DNA of 64,000 nt, taken from assembly GCF_018881575.1 (NCBI RefSeq), contig NZ_JACVQB010000001.1, forward strand, positions 730,986-794,985, read 5' to 3'. This stretch comes from Polynucleobacter sp. UK-Kesae-W10. Lineage in GTDB: Bacteria > Pseudomonadota > Gammaproteobacteria > Burkholderiales > Burkholderiaceae. The number at the start of each line of letters is the position of its first letter. Position 1 is the first letter of the stretch. A model generated the notes under the pieces. That model saw only the letters and a program-made list of their open reading frames with translations. It did not search any database and was not told where the DNA came from. Shown here piece after piece: positions 1 through 12,401 of this stretch. A program made the translations under genes and the position numbers.

Positions 1-1
1 T

Positions 2-2449
2 TTATTAGCAGACCTCAATGGCTTGCAAGAGCAAATGCCTAGCCGTGAAGAGGGTTATCAAACAGCATCACGCGAACTGAATCATGCTCGCGAGAGTTTG
101 GCTTCGATTGAGCAGCGTCTCGCTAGTTTGGGTGAGCGTATTCGTGCAATCTCTGCGCAGGCAGATGAATTAAAGGGTCGTGAATCACGTCTCACCAGTG
201 AGCTTGATGGGATGCGTAGACCGGATGCTGAAGCATTGCAGATGGCGGTTGATCGTCATGCTATGGCGCAGCGCAAAGTGGAAGAGGCAAGACAGCGTGC
301 AGGTGAAACACAACAGCGCGTTCCTGCTGCTGATGAGGCTCGCAATGCAGCTCAGCAAAAGATTCAGACTGCCAATCAGGATCTCGCTCAAACCGAGGCC
401 AAGTTAACGGCCTTAACCGCATTACAGGCAAGCGTTCAAGCCCAGGGCAAGATTGGCCCATGGTTAGAGAGTAAGGGCCTCAAAGAGAGCAAGCGTCTCT
501 GGCAAGAACTCAAAGTAGAGAGTGGTTGGGAAGCTGCGCTAGAGTCTGTATTACGTGAGCGTTTGGCTGCAGTGACAGCGAAGAGCGTGCAAGAGACATT
601 AGCCTTAGCAAATGATGCGCCTCCAAGTCGTTTGGCAATTTTGCTGACCGAAGAAATTACCCCAGCGCATACGTCTGCACCAGCAGATTTCACACCTTTG
701 CTTAGTCGCGTACAAAGCGCTGGTGCACCAAGGCTGACTTCAGTATTGCAAGAGTGGCTAGATAACATTTACATCGCTTCCAGCTTAGAAGATGCTTTAC
801 ATCGTCGCGAGAAATTACCTGCGGGTGGTGCATTTGTTACCCAACAAGGCCACTTAGTAAGTCGTGTTGGTGTGCAGTTATATGCAGCGGACTCTGAGCA
901 AGCGGGCATGTTGGCGCGCGCTCAAGAGATGGAAAGTCTCGAGAAGCAATTGCGTGCTCAAAAACTCATGCAGAGTGAATTGCAGGGTGAACTAGATCAG
1001 TGTGTAGCGAATTACCAAGCTGCGCACCAGGCTGCAGAGCAAGCACGCTTGAATGCTGAGCATGCCGTTCAAGAGGCACATGGTTTTGAAGTGGAAAGAA
1101 TGCAGTTGACTCAGGCCGAAGAGCAATACAGTCAACGTGCAGCTCAAATTCAAAATGAACTGGGTGAATTGCGTCAGCAAATGGAGCAATTGACGCAAAC
1201 TCAAGAGCAGTCAGCTACTGAGTTGGCTCAATCTGAGGAATCAAAGCAAGGCCTACAAGAAGCTTTGGCTTTGGCGCAAGAAAAATTAGAGTTGGCTACG
1301 CAAGAGCGTGATCGTTTGCGTGAATCATTACGAGCGGCTGAAATGGCTGCGCAAGAAGCTGCATTTGCTACTCGTTCATTACAGCAACGCATTGCAGATT
1401 TACAGCGTGATCAGAGTACGGCACGTACCCAGATCATGGAGATTCAAGATAAGCATGATGTAGCCAGCCAAGAGCTAGAGACCTTGAGCGACGAAGAGGC
1501 TCAAGAAAAATTACAAGGTTTGTTATTGGCTCGTAGCGCACGTGAAGCTGCTTTGGCTAATGCGCGTACAGAGCAAGACGCTCTCTTGCATCAGTTGCGG
1601 GAAGCGGATGAGGCACGTTTACAAGTTGAACGTAGCTTGCAACCGATGCGTGACAAAGTAGTAGATTTGCAATTGCGTGAACAGGCTGCTCGTTTGAACT
1701 ATGAGCAATTTGCTACCTTATTGTCTGATGCAGAAGCGGATTTAAGTGCGCTAGAAGCCAACTTCAGTCCTGATCTCAAGGTGGGCGCGCTGCAAAGTGA
1801 AGTCAATCGCTTGAACTCCGAAATTCAGTCTTTAGGTCCTGTCAATATGGCTGCTTTAGATGAGCTAGCTAGCTCACGTGAACGCAAGCAGTTCTTGGAT
1901 GCCCAATCAGCTGACTTAAATGAAGCGATGCAAACATTGACCGATGCGATTGCGAAGATTGATGCTGAAACACGCGACTTGTTGCAAGGCACCTTCGATC
2001 AGGTGAACAGCCACTTTGGCAAACTCTTCCCTGAGTTGTTTGGTGGTGGTCATGCTGAGTTGGTGATGACTGGTGAAGAGATTTTGGATGCTGGCGTTCA
2101 GGTAATGGCTCAGCCACCAGGTAAGAAGAACAGCAGTATCTACTTGCTCTCCGGTGGTGAGAAAGCCCTGACTGCTATTGCACTGGTCTTCTCACTCTTC
2201 CTCCTCAATCCAGCGCCTTTCTGCTTGCTGGACGAGGTCGATGCACCTTTGGATGATGCAAATACCTTGCGCTATGCCCAGATGGTTGCCAAAATGTCAG
2301 ATAAGACACAGTTTGTGTTTATCTCACATAACAAGATCACTATGGAAATCGCTCATCAACTCATTGGTGTCACGATGCAAGAGCAGGGTGTATCCCGAAT
2401 TGTGGCAGTGGATATTTCATCTGCCGTTTCGATGGTGGAGGCTGCCTAA
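2..2449 (+). CDS. smc: Chromosome segregation ATPase SMC, C-terminal part (cut by window edge)
   Basis: SMC dimers are ABC-type ATPases that organise and condense chromosomal DNA. The reading frame enters from the left edge, so the N-terminal head with Walker A is outside the window and about 815 residues are visible. They read as a Gln/Glu/Ala-rich coiled coil, a globular hinge encoded at about 450-900, a second coiled coil, and the C-terminal head. The head carries the ABC signature LLSGGEKALTAIAL (about 2140-2185) and Walker B CLLDEVDAPLDD (about 2222-2257). The stop is directly followed by the zipA start, so the two are probably co-transcribed, as in other Burkholderiales. The only incompleteness is the window cut; the frame is otherwise intact. 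Confidence 0.95.
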   Translation, partial: LLADLNGLQEQMPSREEGYQTASRELNHARESLASIEQRLASLGERIRAISAQADELKGRESRLTSELDGMRRPDAEALQMAVDRHAMAQRKVEEARQRAGETQQRVPAADEARNAAQQKIQTANQDLAQTEAKLTALTALQASVQAQGKIGPWLESKGLKESKRLWQELKVESGWEAALESVLRERLAAVTAKSVQETLALANDAPPSRLAILLTEEITPAHTSAPADFTPLLSRVQSAGAPRLTSVLQEWLDNIYIASSLEDALHRREKLPAGGAFVTQQGHLVSRVGVQLYAADSEQAGMLARAQEMESLEKQLRAQKLMQSELQGELDQCVANYQAAHQAAEQARLNAEHAVQEAHGFEVERMQLTQAEEQYSQRAAQIQNELGELRQQMEQLTQTQEQSATELAQSEESKQGLQEALALAQEKLELATQERDRLRESLRAAEMAAQEAAFATRSLQQRIADLQRDQSTARTQIMEIQDKHDVASQELETLSDEEAQEKLQGLLLARSAREAALANARTEQDALLHQLREADEARLQVERSLQPMRDKVVDLQLREQAARLNYEQFATLLSDAEADLSALEANFSPDLKVGALQSEVNRLNSEIQSLGPVNMAALDELASSRERKQFLDAQSADLNEAMQTLTDAIAKIDAETRDLLQGTFDQVNSHFGKLFPELFGGGHAELVMTGEEILDAGVQVMAQPPGKKNSSIYLLSGGEKALTAIALVFSLFLLNPAPFCLLDEVDAPLDDANTLRYAQMVAKMSDKTQFVFISHNKITMEIAHQLIGVTMQEQGVSRIVAVDISSAVSMVEAA

Positions 2450-3520
2450 GTGTACGTAGAACAAATCATGACGATGTTGGGTTTGTCTGATTTGCAATTC
2501 GCTTTGGCTGCAATCGGGCTGCTGATACTCGTTTCAGTGGCCGTCCTGAATTTTAAATACTCCCGCGCAAGACGCAGAGCAAGAGAGCAAGTCGAATTTG
2601 CTGGCGATCGTTTCGGAGGTGAGCCTAGCTTCAGCTCGGGCTTTGCTGATCCTGATGCTGCTCGCGCTGAACCTAGTTTTGGTGCCCCACTTTCTGAAAC
2701 CATATCTGCGCCAGAAAAATTTGCCATTGACCCTCGTATTGATTGCGTCATTACATTGCGTTTTGATGAGGGCATCAGTGGCGCCGAAATTCTTGAAGAG
2801 ATTGAGGCGTGGACTGACCTGCAAGCCACTTCTTCTGCACGGTGGATGTGCGAAGGATTGAATGCTGATATTGATGCGGCTGAAGATTGGGAAGAATTAA
2901 AGCCTGAGGCGAAATATTCAGAGCTGCAATTGGCTGTTCAGTTGGCAAGCCGTCGTGGCGCTATTGGTGTGCTTGAGCTTTCTGACTTCTGCTCCCGTGC
3001 TCAAGCTCTTGCAGATACCTTGGGTTCACAGATCGATATGCCTAGTGTCAATACGATGCTGGAAAGTGCCAAAGAATTAGACGCCATGGCTGCTGAGAGT
3101 GACATTCAGCTAAGTATTAATGTACTTTTTGATGAACCATGTCCTTGGGGTAACTTTGATGCCCTCATGCGTCAGCGTGGTTTTAGACTGGCGCGCAATG
3201 GTCGAGGATATGAGTTCTACAGTAATGGATCGCTCATTTTTAATAGCGCCCAATTGGATCCTAATCAAGCTGTCAAACAAGTTACATTGCTCTTAGAGGT
3301 TCCTTTGGTTTCTCAAGAAGAACGTGCATTTGAAAGAATGTTAGGTGAAGGTGTTGAGATTGCACAAGCGGCCCATGGCCGACTGGTTGACGATAATGGC
3401 ATTAATCTGAGCGAAGCTGCAGTAATCAGTATTCGTCAGCATTTAGATGTTCTCTACGCCAATCTTGAGAAATCTGGCGTAGCAGCTGGCTCCTCAACTG
3501 CTAGCAGACTCTTTAGCTAG
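2450..3520 (+). CDS. zipA: Cell division protein ZipA (FtsZ-binding)
   Basis: ZipA anchors FtsZ to the inner membrane during division. The 356-residue product has one N-terminal membrane segment (about residues 10-31, LQFALAAIGLLILVSVAVL) followed by an Arg-rich stretch (RARRRAREQ), a variable linker, and a C-terminal region from about residue 210 that fits the ZipA FtsZ-binding domain. The frame opens with GTG immediately after the smc stop; an ATG seven codons in (2468) is an alternative. The position between smc and ligA is the usual one in betaproteobacteria and is a large part of the assignment, because the linker is poorly conserved. Confidence 0.85.
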   Translation: MYVEQIMTMLGLSDLQFALAAIGLLILVSVAVLNFKYSRARRRAREQVEFAGDRFGGEPSFSSGFADPDAARAEPSFGAPLSETISAPEKFAIDPRIDCVITLRFDEGISGAEILEEIEAWTDLQATSSARWMCEGLNADIDAAEDWEELKPEAKYSELQLAVQLASRRGAIGVLELSDFCSRAQALADTLGSQIDMPSVNTMLESAKELDAMAAESDIQLSINVLFDEPCPWGNFDALMRQRGFRLARNGRGYEFYSNGSLIFNSAQLDPNQAVKQVTLLLEVPLVSQEERAFERMLGEGVEIAQAAHGRLVDDNGINLSEAAVISIRQHLDVLYANLEKSGVAAGSSTASRLFS

Positions 3521-5545
<2,025 letters not shown>

Positions 5546-5563
5546 GCCAAACCATTTGAAGCT

Positions 5564-8161
5564 TTAAGCCCCCAAAGCCTCAAGTAACTCTGTTTCTAAT
5601 TGAATTTGCAGCTTGGGATTCTTGCCTAAGTTAGCTGCATCCAACAGCAGAATATCTTCCACGCGTTCACCTAAGGTGTTGATTCTTGCGGTGTGAATCG
5701 AAACCTGATGTTTAGCTAATACTCTGGATATTGTGTACAACAGTCCAGTCCTATCGCTGGCTGAAAGCGCAAGGGTGTAATAGCGACCGCGGTCATCCGG
5801 AACCATATGGACACGTGGTTGAATTGGGAAGGTGCGCGACTGTCTCGAGAGTCGACCCATGCTGGGTGCTGGTAGCGGCTCAATATTGGTGAGGGCTGCG
5901 GTTAATTCAAACTCTACCAATTGAATGATGTCGCGATAGCTGCCGCCTTCATCCACCAAGTTGCTGCCAGAGATTTGGAACGTGTCGAGTGCGTAGCCAT
6001 GGCGAGTGGTGTGAATGCGGGCGTCCCAGATCGAGAATCCATGTCTTTCAAAATAGGCGCAGATTCTGGCAAAGAGATCTTCTTGGTCTTTGACATAGAC
6101 TGCAACTTGCAACCCTTCTCCGACTGGTGACAATCTTGCTCTTACAACAGGTTGATCGCTATTGACTTTGTTGTAAAGGTGACGTGTTAGCCATGCAATA
6201 TCGGATGAATCTTGTCTTAAGAAGAAAGCAACGTCTAGTTGCTTCCAAAATTCTTCATAGAAGTCATCGTTGATGCCATAGAGGCGTAACTTTGCTCGAG
6301 ACTCTTCTTGATGTTGCGCCAATTCGGAGGAAGCATCTGGTTTGGCGCCACCCAATACTCTGAGAGTTGCACGATAGAGATCTTCCAGCAACTTCCCTTT
6401 CCAGGCATTCCACACTTTAGGGCTGGTGCCGCGCACGTCAGCAACCGTCAGTAGGTATAGGGCGGTGAGATGGCGTTCATCACCCATCTTCTTTGCAAAT
6501 GCGCGAATAACATCGGGGTCGGTAATATCCTGTTTTTGTGCAACCTGACTCATATTGAGATGCTCGGCAACTAGCCATACCAATAACTCAGTATCTTTTT
6601 TGTCTAATCCATGGTCTTTGGCGAACTTGCGCATATCCGCTCTGCCTAATTGGGAGTGATCGCCCCCACGTCCTTTGGCGATATCGTGGAATAAGGCAGC
6701 AATCACAAGCAGCCAAGGCTTTTCAAAATGGGCAATGAGACTGCTACAAAACGGGAACTCATGGGTATGCTCGACCACCATAAAGCGGCGCACGTTACGT
6801 AAGACCATCAAAATGTGTTGATCAACGGTATACACATGAAATAAATCATGCTGCATCTGACCAACAATTTTTCTAAAGGCGGGGAGGTAACGGCCAAGTA
6901 CACTGCTGCGGTTCATTAGCTGAAATGCGCGACTTACACCTTCCGGTTGTTTCAGAATCTCAATAAAGAGCGCGCGATTGATTGGGTTGGCGCGCCACTT
7001 ACTATCCATTTTTTGACGTGCGTTATACAGCGCTCTAAAAATGGTCGCTGACAGACTCTTGACGTTGGCAGTTTGAGCAAACACCAAGAAAGTTCTCAGT
7101 ATTTGTTCAGGATGCTTTTGAAATAGCTGGGGATCTGTGATATCCAGCACACCTTGCCGCTCGATGAAGTGCTCATTGCCTTCACCTGGAATGGGGAGGA
7201 TTGTTTTGGATTCTTGTGGAAAGAGCAGCGCTTCAATATTTTGTAAAAGTACATCATTTAATTGAGTAACCGCTTTGGCTGCCCAGTAATAGCGACGCAT
7301 GATGGCTTCGCTTGCTTGGCGTGAGGAGTCGGTCTCAATGCCCATGGCTTTGGCCAAGGGGGCTTGCAAGTCAAAGGCAATTACATCTTGGCGTCGACCA
7401 GCGAGCAAATGAAGGTTTGCCCTTAAGGTTTCCAAAAAACGTTGGTTGCGGTTTAGCTCGGTTAACTCACGTTGAGTGACTAGACCGGCTTGGTTTAGAT
7501 CTTTAAAGGTATCACCCAACAACGCTGCCTTACTCACCCAAGAAATGACCTGCAAATCCCGTAAGCCGCCGGGGCTTTCTTTGCAGTTGGGTTCCAAGGA
7601 GTAGGGCGTATTTTGATATTTGTAATGACGCTGTATTTGTTCGGCCTGCTTGGCCTGAAAGAAAGCCTTGGGTTCCATGGCTTCTTCAAATGCTTTTGCA
7701 AAGTCTTTAAAAAGGGTTTTCTTGCCGCAGATGAGTCGTGACTCGAGAAGGGATGTGCGGACGGTAATATCTTGCTCAGATTCTGAAATGCACTCTGCTA
7801 CCGTTCTAACGGAGGAACCAATTTCTAATCCAGTATCCCAACAGCTTGCAACAAATTGTTCGACTTTTTTTGATAAGGCTTGCGCTTGTTTTTCATCTGC
7901 CGGTAGCAAGATCAAGATATCGATATCGGAATAGGGGAATAAAGCACCTCGACCAAATCCACCAACCGCAATTAATGCAGCATCCGTATCTAGGCCGCAA
8001 CTAGCCCACAAATGCGCTAGTAAAGAATCGCTCAGCTTGCTCAGTTGTTTGGTTAGCTTGCCAACCGCCTGAGTTTCTTTAAATTCGGTATATGCAATTT
8101 CGCGAGCGGCGCGCAGGCTGGCTGCATCAGTAATCTTGCTCGCGGTTTGCGACTTGTTCAT
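5564..8161 (-). CDS. glnD: [Protein-PII] uridylyltransferase / uridylyl-removing enzyme GlnD
   Basis: GlnD is the nitrogen sensor that uridylylates and deuridylylates PII in response to glutamine. The 865-residue protein has the nucleotidyltransferase motif GGFGRG (67-72) with SDID (78-81), a central HD hydrolase domain ([13 protein letters not shown], about residue 488), and two C-terminal ACT domains (about 690-770 and 795-865) for glutamine sensing. Both catalytic domains appear complete, so both activities should be present. It lies four bases downstream of map on the same strand and probably shares its transcript. Confidence 0.96.
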   Translation of the reverse strand: MNKSQTASKITDAASLRAAREIAYTEFKETQAVGKLTKQLSKLSDSLLAHLWASCGLDTDAALIAVGGFGRGALFPYSDIDILILLPADEKQAQALSKKVEQFVASCWDTGLEIGSSVRTVAECISESEQDITVRTSLLESRLICGKKTLFKDFAKAFEEAMEPKAFFQAKQAEQIQRHYKYQNTPYSLEPNCKESPGGLRDLQVISWVSKAALLGDTFKDLNQAGLVTQRELTELNRNQRFLETLRANLHLLAGRRQDVIAFDLQAPLAKAMGIETDSSRQASEAIMRRYYWAAKAVTQLNDVLLQNIEALLFPQESKTILPIPGEGNEHFIERQGVLDITDPQLFQKHPEQILRTFLVFAQTANVKSLSATIFRALYNARQKMDSKWRANPINRALFIEILKQPEGVSRAFQLMNRSSVLGRYLPAFRKIVGQMQHDLFHVYTVDQHILMVLRNVRRFMVVEHTHEFPFCSSLIAHFEKPWLLVIAALFHDIAKGRGGDHSQLGRADMRKFAKDHGLDKKDTELLVWLVAEHLNMSQVAQKQDITDPDVIRAFAKKMGDERHLTALYLLTVADVRGTSPKVWNAWKGKLLEDLYRATLRVLGGAKPDASSELAQHQEESRAKLRLYGINDDFYEEFWKQLDVAFFLRQDSSDIAWLTRHLYNKVNSDQPVVRARLSPVGEGLQVAVYVKDQEDLFARICAYFERHGFSIWDARIHTTRHGYALDTFQISGSNLVDEGGSYRDIIQLVEFELTAALTNIEPLPAPSMGRLSRQSRTFPIQPRVHMVPDDRGRYYTLALSASDRTGLLYTISRVLAKHQVSIHTARINTLGERVEDILLLDAANLGKNPKLQIQLETELLEALGA

Positions 8162-8165
8162 GAGA

Positions 8166-9002
8166 TTAGATCTTGGCTGCTGTGGGTCTAAAGTTGAGGC
8201 CTTTAACGCAATCTGGCGGTGGGTTGCTACCCTCAGACCAGGTCAGCACTTCAACACCAGTTTGGGTTACCAACAAAGTGTGCTCCCACTGCGCTGAGAG
8301 ACTACGATCTTTGGTTTTAACAGTCCACTGATCTGGCATGGTGCGAATGTCGCGTTTACCTGCGTTAATCATGGGCTCGATGGTGAAGGTCATGCCAGCT
8401 TCTAATTTCTCGCCTGTGCCTGGTCGGCCATAGTGAAGAATCTGTGGGTCTTGATGAAAGACTTTTCCAATACCGTGACCGCAATATTCGCGCACCACTG
8501 AGTAGCCTGCGTTTTCAGCATGCGTTTGAATGACGTGACCAATGTCACCTAGTGATGCACCGGGCTTTACTTGAGCAATGCCAAGCCACATGCATTCAAA
8601 AGTGATTTGTGTAAGACGCTTTGCCATGACAGAAACTTCACCCACCATAAACATGCGGCTAGTGTCGCCGTAATATCCGTCAGGCGTAATCACGGTGATG
8701 TCTAGATTGACGACGTCACCATTTTTCAGCACCTTTTCTCCGGGAATACCGTGGCAAATCACATCATTGACTGAGGTGCAAATCGATGCCGGAAAGGGTG
8801 GATAACCTGGTGGCTGATAGTTCAGTGGTGCTGGGATTGTTTTTTGGACATCGCGCATGTACTCATGGCAAATGCGATCCAATTCACCAGTGGTAACGCC
8901 AGCCAGAACATGGGGCGCCACATGGTCCAACACTTCGCTGGCCAGGCGACCAGCTTCACGCATCCCTTGGATGTCTTTTTCTGCAGTAAATACACTATTC
9001 AT
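8166..9002 (-). CDS. map: Methionine aminopeptidase, type I
   Basis: Removes the initiator methionine from nascent proteins using a dinuclear metal centre. The 278-residue product shows the metal-ligand motifs in order: LDITVI (Asp), GDTSRMF (Asp), HGIGKVFH (His), FTIEPMI (Glu) and QWEHTLLV (Glu). It is divergent from rpsB, an arrangement seen in many proteobacteria that links a translation-maturation enzyme to ribosomal protein S2. The 268-base region in front contains a perfect 9-bp dyad 42 bases before this start, listed separately. Confidence 0.95.
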   Translation of the reverse strand: MNSVFTAEKDIQGMREAGRLASEVLDHVAPHVLAGVTTGELDRICHEYMRDVQKTIPAPLNYQPPGYPPFPASICTSVNDVICHGIPGEKVLKNGDVVNLDITVITPDGYYGDTSRMFMVGEVSVMAKRLTQITFECMWLGIAQVKPGASLGDIGHVIQTHAENAGYSVVREYCGHGIGKVFHQDPQILHYGRPGTGEKLEAGMTFTIEPMINAGKRDIRTMPDQWTVKTKDRSLSAQWEHTLLVTQTGVEVLTWSEGSNPPPDCVKGLNFRPTAAKI

Positions 9003-9043
9003 GCCTTGATTATCAACGACTTGGAGAGTTTTGGTTGAGGCAG

Positions 9044-9064
9044 TTTGCCTAATATTTAGGCAAA
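9044..9064. promoter_or_regulatory. Perfect 9-bp inverted repeat between map and rpsB
   Basis: The arms TTTGCCTAA (9044-9052) and TTAGGCAAA (9056-9064) are exact reverse complements with a 3-base centre (TAT). The dyad lies 42 bases upstream of the map start and about 90 bases upstream of the presumed rpsB -10 box. It could be a protein operator or a hairpin in the map 5' leader. I do not recognise the regulator. Confidence 0.45.
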
Positions 9065-9134
9065 TATCCCATTTTTGGCGCTTCTAAGGGCTATTTTGAT
9101 GCCTGGCACCTGTGTTCGGATTGGGGTGGGGGTG

Positions 9135-9162
9135 TCTAGAGCATTGATATTTAAGCTATAAT
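9135..9162 (+). promoter_or_regulatory. Putative promoter of rpsB-tsf
   Basis: A perfect TATAAT lies at 9157-9162. The best upstream hexamer at a 16-base spacing is TCTAGA (9135-9140), only a weak match to TTGACA. Transcription would begin near 9169 and leave about 100 bases of untranslated leader before rpsB. Confidence 0.5.
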
Positions 9163-9196
9163 TTCGGTCTCAGGTCTATTTTGGACTTGAAATCGC

Positions 9197-9245
9197 GAGT
9201 TGAGCCTTCCAGGGTGGCGTTTTTTAGCGCAGCTAGGACTCAACT
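9197..9245 (+). promoter_or_regulatory. Structured 5' leader of rpsB
   Basis: GTTGAGCC (9199-9206) pairs with GGACTCAAC (9236-9244) with one bulged base, enclosing an inner G/C-rich stem around 9216-9230. The hairpin ends about 15 bases before the Shine-Dalgarno of rpsB. In many bacteria S2 represses its own operon through leader RNA; assigning that role here is inference from position. Confidence 0.4.
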
Positions 9246-9270
9246 TTAGAACCAACCCTTAGGAGAAGTT

Positions 9271-10020
9271 ATGTCAGTAACTATGCGTCAAATGCTGGAA
9301 GCCGGTTGCCATTTTGGTCACCAAACACGCTTCTGGTCCCCAAAGATGGCCCCATTCATTTTCGGTCATCGCAACAAGATCCACATCATCAACTTGGAAA
9401 AAACATTGCCAATGTTTCAGGACGCCCTGAAATTTGCAAAACAAGTTGCTGCTAATCGTGGCACGATTTTATTTGTTGGTACTAAGCGTCAATCACGCGA
9501 GATCATTGCTGAAGAAGCTGCTCGTGCTGGTATGCCTTATATCGACAGCCGTTGGTTGGGTGGCACACTCACCAACTTCAAAACTGTTAAAGGTTCTTTG
9601 AAGCGTTTGAAAGATATGGAAGTTGCTAAAGAAGCTGGCGACTGGGAAAAGCTTTCCAAGAAAGAAGCTTTGACAAACGACCGCGATCTCGACAAATTGC
9701 AAAAAGCACTCGGCGGTATCAAAGATTTGAACGGCGTTCCAGATGCAATTTTTGTAGTGGACGTCGGTTACCACAAGATTGCTATTACTGAAGCGAACAA
9801 GCTTGGTATTCCAGTAATCGCTGTTGTGGATACCAACCACTCACCAGAAGGTGTTGATTACATCATCCCTGGTAACGATGACTCCAGCAAGGCTGTAACC
9901 CTCTACGCACGTGGCATTGCCGATGCAATCCTCGAAGGCAAAGCAAACTCTGTTCAAGAAATCTTGACAGCAGTTAAAGAAGGTGAAGAAGAGTTTGTTG
10001 AAGAAGGGAAAGCTGAATAA
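9271..10020 (+). CDS. rpsB: 30S ribosomal protein S2
   Basis: S2 binds late to the head of the 30S subunit and is needed to recruit S1. The 249-residue product begins [20 protein letters not shown], a hallmark S2 N-terminus, followed by the conserved [15 protein letters not shown] and later the [18 protein letters not shown] region. A strong Shine-Dalgarno (AGGAG, about 9262) precedes the ATG. The stop overlaps the tsf start by one base (TAATG), so the two are translationally coupled. Confidence 0.98.
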   Translation: MSVTMRQMLEAGCHFGHQTRFWSPKMAPFIFGHRNKIHIINLEKTLPMFQDALKFAKQVAANRGTILFVGTKRQSREIIAEEAARAGMPYIDSRWLGGTLTNFKTVKGSLKRLKDMEVAKEAGDWEKLSKKEALTNDRDLDKLQKALGGIKDLNGVPDAIFVVDVGYHKIAITEANKLGIPVIAVVDTNHSPEGVDYIIPGNDDSSKAVTLYARGIADAILEGKANSVQEILTAVKEGEEEFVEEGKAE

Positions 10021-10904
10021 TGGCCGCTATTACCGCTGCAATGGTTGGCGAGTTACGCGCCAAAACTGATGCTCCGATGATGGAGTGCAAAAAAGCTTTG
10101 ACTGAGGCTGATGGTGATATGGCTCGTGCAGAAGAAATTCTGCGCGTTAAGCTTGGTAGCAAAGCTGGTAAAGCTGCATCACGCGTTACTGCTGAAGGTA
10201 TCGTTGCTACTGCAATCAATGGCACTACTGGTGCATTACTGGAAGTGAACTGCGAAACTGACTTCGTTTCTAAGAATGATGACTTCTTGGCGTTTGTAAA
10301 TGAGTGCGTGAAGTTGGTTGCTGAAAAGAACCCAGCTGACGTTGCTGCATTGCTCGCATTGCCATTGAATGGTCAAACTGTTGATGAAGTTCGTAGCGCA
10401 TTGATCGGTAAGATCGGCGAGAACATCATGCCGCGTCGCTTTAAGCGTTTTTCAGGTAGCAATAAGTTGGTTTCTTACCTCCATGGCACCCGTATTGGTG
10501 TGGTAGTGGAGTTTGAGGGTGACGAGACTGCTGCTAAGGACGTTGCTATGCACGTTGCTGCGATGAAGCCTGTGGCTTTGTCTATGGCTGATGTGCCAGC
10601 GGAATCCATTGCGATTGAGCGTAGCGTGGCGGTTCAAAAAGCGGCTGAATCTGGCAAACCACCAGAAATCGTTGAGAAGATGGTTGAAGGTTCTATTCAG
10701 AAGTACCTCAAAGAGGTTTCTTTGTTGAACCAAACCTTCGTTAAAAACGACAAGCAAACCGTTGAGCAAATGCTCAAAGCTGCCAACACCACGGTGAAGG
10801 GTTTCACCATGTTTGTTGTAGGTGAAGGCATTGAGAAGCGTCAAGACGACTTTGCGGCTGAAGTGGCTGCTCAGGTGGCTGCCGCCTCTAAAGCTAGCGC
10901 TTAA
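10020..10904 (+). CDS. tsf: Translation elongation factor Ts
   Basis: EF-Ts exchanges GDP for GTP on EF-Tu. The 294-residue protein has the UBA-like N-terminus with the signature [17 protein letters not shown], then [12 protein letters not shown] (the TDFV motif contacts EF-Tu) and the two-subdomain core, with [11 protein letters not shown] in the second half. The coding sequence starts within the rpsB stop. Two hairpins follow immediately; the second looks like a terminator or attenuator before pyrH. Confidence 0.98.
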   Translation: MAAITAAMVGELRAKTDAPMMECKKALTEADGDMARAEEILRVKLGSKAGKAASRVTAEGIVATAINGTTGALLEVNCETDFVSKNDDFLAFVNECVKLVAEKNPADVAALLALPLNGQTVDEVRSALIGKIGENIMPRRFKRFSGSNKLVSYLHGTRIGVVVEFEGDETAAKDVAMHVAAMKPVALSMADVPAESIAIERSVAVQKAAESGKPPEIVEKMVEGSIQKYLKEVSLLNQTFVKNDKQTVEQMLKAANTTVKGFTMFVVGEGIEKRQDDFAAEVAAQVAAASKASA

Positions 10905-10915
10905 TACGCGAATCG

Positions 10916-10940
10916 CCAGTTTGGGGTCTCCCCAACTGGT
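10916..10940 (+). terminator. First hairpin downstream of tsf
   Basis: TTGGGG (10921-10926) pairs exactly with CCCCAA (10930-10935) around a TCT loop, and the stem extends with CCAGT / ACTGG and one bulge. No T-run follows it, so it may protect the rpsB-tsf mRNA or form the first part of a double terminator with the hairpin at 10952. Confidence 0.5.
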
Positions 10941-10951
10941 TGGTAATACCC

Positions 10952-10990
10952 AAAAGGGCATAGAAACCTTAGTTTCTGTGCCCTTTTCTT
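10952..10990 (+). terminator. Rho-independent terminator or attenuator after tsf
   Basis: AAAAGGGCATAGAAA (10952-10966) pairs with TTTCTGTGCCCTTTT (about 10973-10987) with a single G-T wobble and a 6-base loop; the stem itself ends in T-rich sequence. It separates the rpsB-tsf unit from pyrH, and an AT-rich candidate promoter follows directly. Confidence 0.75.
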
Positions 10991-11009
10991 TGATCTTTCC
11001 CAAGCCCTT

Positions 11010-11015
11010 TATAAT
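11010..11015 (+). promoter_or_regulatory. Candidate -10 box for the pyrH-frr-uppS unit
   Basis: A perfect TATAAT sits just downstream of the tsf terminator and 80 bases upstream of pyrH. I could not find a good -35 at standard spacing (the TTGATC at 10990 is too close). The leader also contains AAGTAA-A-TTACTT (11059-11071), a short dyad of unknown meaning. Confidence 0.4.
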
Positions 11016-11094
11016 TTGCTGCAGATATTAAAAGCGCTTAAAGATCAATAAGCTAAGTAAGTAAATTACTTGGCAAATTACGGAAAATAAAAAC

Positions 11095-11805
11095 ATGCCA
11101 GGCTACAAACGCGTCCTCCTCAAATTATCTGGTGAAGCCCTTATGGGAGATGATGCTTTTGGCATCAATCCGGTCACCATTGATTCCATGGTTTCTGAAA
11201 TTGCCCAAGTTGTTAATAGTGGGGTAGAGCTAGCGATCGTAATCGGCGGCGGAAACATTTTCCGCGGAGTTGCTGGTGGTGCAGCCGGCATGGATCGTGC
11301 TACTGCTGACTACATGGGTATGTTAGCGACGATGATGAATTCCTTGGCGCTGCAAGATGCTTTGCGCCAAAAAGGCGTTGAAGCGCGTGTGCAATCAGCG
11401 CTGCGAATGGACCAAGTCGTTGAACCCTATATTCGTCCACGTGCAATTCGCGCAATGGGCGAAGGTAAGGTAGTGATTTTTGCGGCAGGCACTGGCAACC
11501 CCTTCTTTACTACCGATACTGCAGCTGCTTTGCGAGGTGCGGAGATGGGGGTTGAGGTGATGCTCAAAGCGACTAAGGTAGATGGCATTTACAGTGCTGA
11601 TCCAGTCAAGGATCCGAGCGCCACTCTATATAAGACCATTACATTTGATGAGTGCCTGATCAAAAATCTACAAGTCATGGATGCCACAGCATTTGCATTA
11701 TGTCGTGACCGCAAATTACCAATCAAAGTATTTTCAATTCTCAAGCCAGGCGCATTGATGCGTGTAGTGCAAGGTGAACCTGAAGGTACTTTGGTGCACG
11801 TTTAA
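11095..11805 (+). CDS. pyrH: UMP kinase
   Basis: Phosphorylates UMP to UDP, a committed step toward UTP and CTP. The 236-residue protein belongs to the amino-acid-kinase fold: it starts [15 protein letters not shown], has the glycine-rich [11 protein letters not shown] nucleotide/substrate motif, and the [16 protein letters not shown] segment typical of bacterial hexameric UMP kinases. It precedes frr by 11 bases, the usual tsf-pyrH-frr order. Confidence 0.97.
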   Translation: MPGYKRVLLKLSGEALMGDDAFGINPVTIDSMVSEIAQVVNSGVELAIVIGGGNIFRGVAGGAAGMDRATADYMGMLATMMNSLALQDALRQKGVEARVQSALRMDQVVEPYIRPRAIRAMGEGKVVIFAAGTGNPFFTTDTAAALRGAEMGVEVMLKATKVDGIYSADPVKDPSATLYKTITFDECLIKNLQVMDATAFALCRDRKLPIKVFSILKPGALMRVVQGEPEGTLVHV

Positions 11806-11816
11806 TAGGAGACCTG

Positions 11817-12377
11817 ATGTCAGCAGCAGAAATTAAAACCAATACCAATCAAAAGATGGAAAAGTCTCTCGAAGCTTTGAAGTCTAATTTGGCAAAGATT
11901 CGTTCCGGTCGAGCTAACCCCGGAATCTTGGAGCATATTCAAGTGGAGTACTACGGTAATCCAACGCCATTGAGTCAAGTAGCTAGTTTGGGCCTTGCGG
12001 ATGCTCGCACAATCAATGTCCAGCCATTCGAAAAAACCATGGTTGCTGTGGTTGAGAAGGCAATTCGTGATTCTGATTTGGGATTGAATCCTGCTTCGCA
12101 AGGAACTGTCATTCGCGTACCAATGCCCGCTCTGACTGAAGAGCGTCGACGCGAGCTCACCAAGGTGGTTAAGAGCGAAGGTGAAGATGCCAAGATTGCT
12201 GTGCGCAATTTACGTCGCGATGCTAATGAGCATCTCAAGCGTTTGACTAAGGATAAAGAAATCTCTGAGGATGAAGAGCGTCGCGCAACTGATGAAATTC
12301 AGAAAATGACCGATAAAGCAGTAGTGGATATTGACAAAATCATTTCTGAAAAAGAAAAAGAGATCATGACGGTTTAA
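11817..12377 (+). CDS. frr: Ribosome recycling factor
   Basis: RRF splits post-termination ribosomes together with EF-G. The 186-residue length is normal for the family. Diagnostic segments are [28 protein letters not shown], and the long C-terminal helical bundle with [21 protein letters not shown] Shine-Dalgarno (TAGGAGA) lies between the pyrH stop and the ATG, and uppS follows after 24 bases. Confidence 0.98.
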   Translation: MSAAEIKTNTNQKMEKSLEALKSNLAKIRSGRANPGILEHIQVEYYGNPTPLSQVASLGLADARTINVQPFEKTMVAVVEKAIRDSDLGLNPASQGTVIRVPMPALTEERRRELTKVVKSEGEDAKIAVRNLRRDANEHLKRLTKDKEISEDEERRATDEIQKMTDKAVVDIDKIISEKEKEIMTV

Positions 12378-12401
12378 GGCCTGATTGCGTTTGATTCTTT
12401 T

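Noticed and set aside
10452-11003. 183-codon open frame on the minus strand opposite tsf
   Set aside because: It is the mirror of a strongly conserved coding region with biased codon use; no ribosome site, and it runs through the terminator hairpin. A shadow frame.
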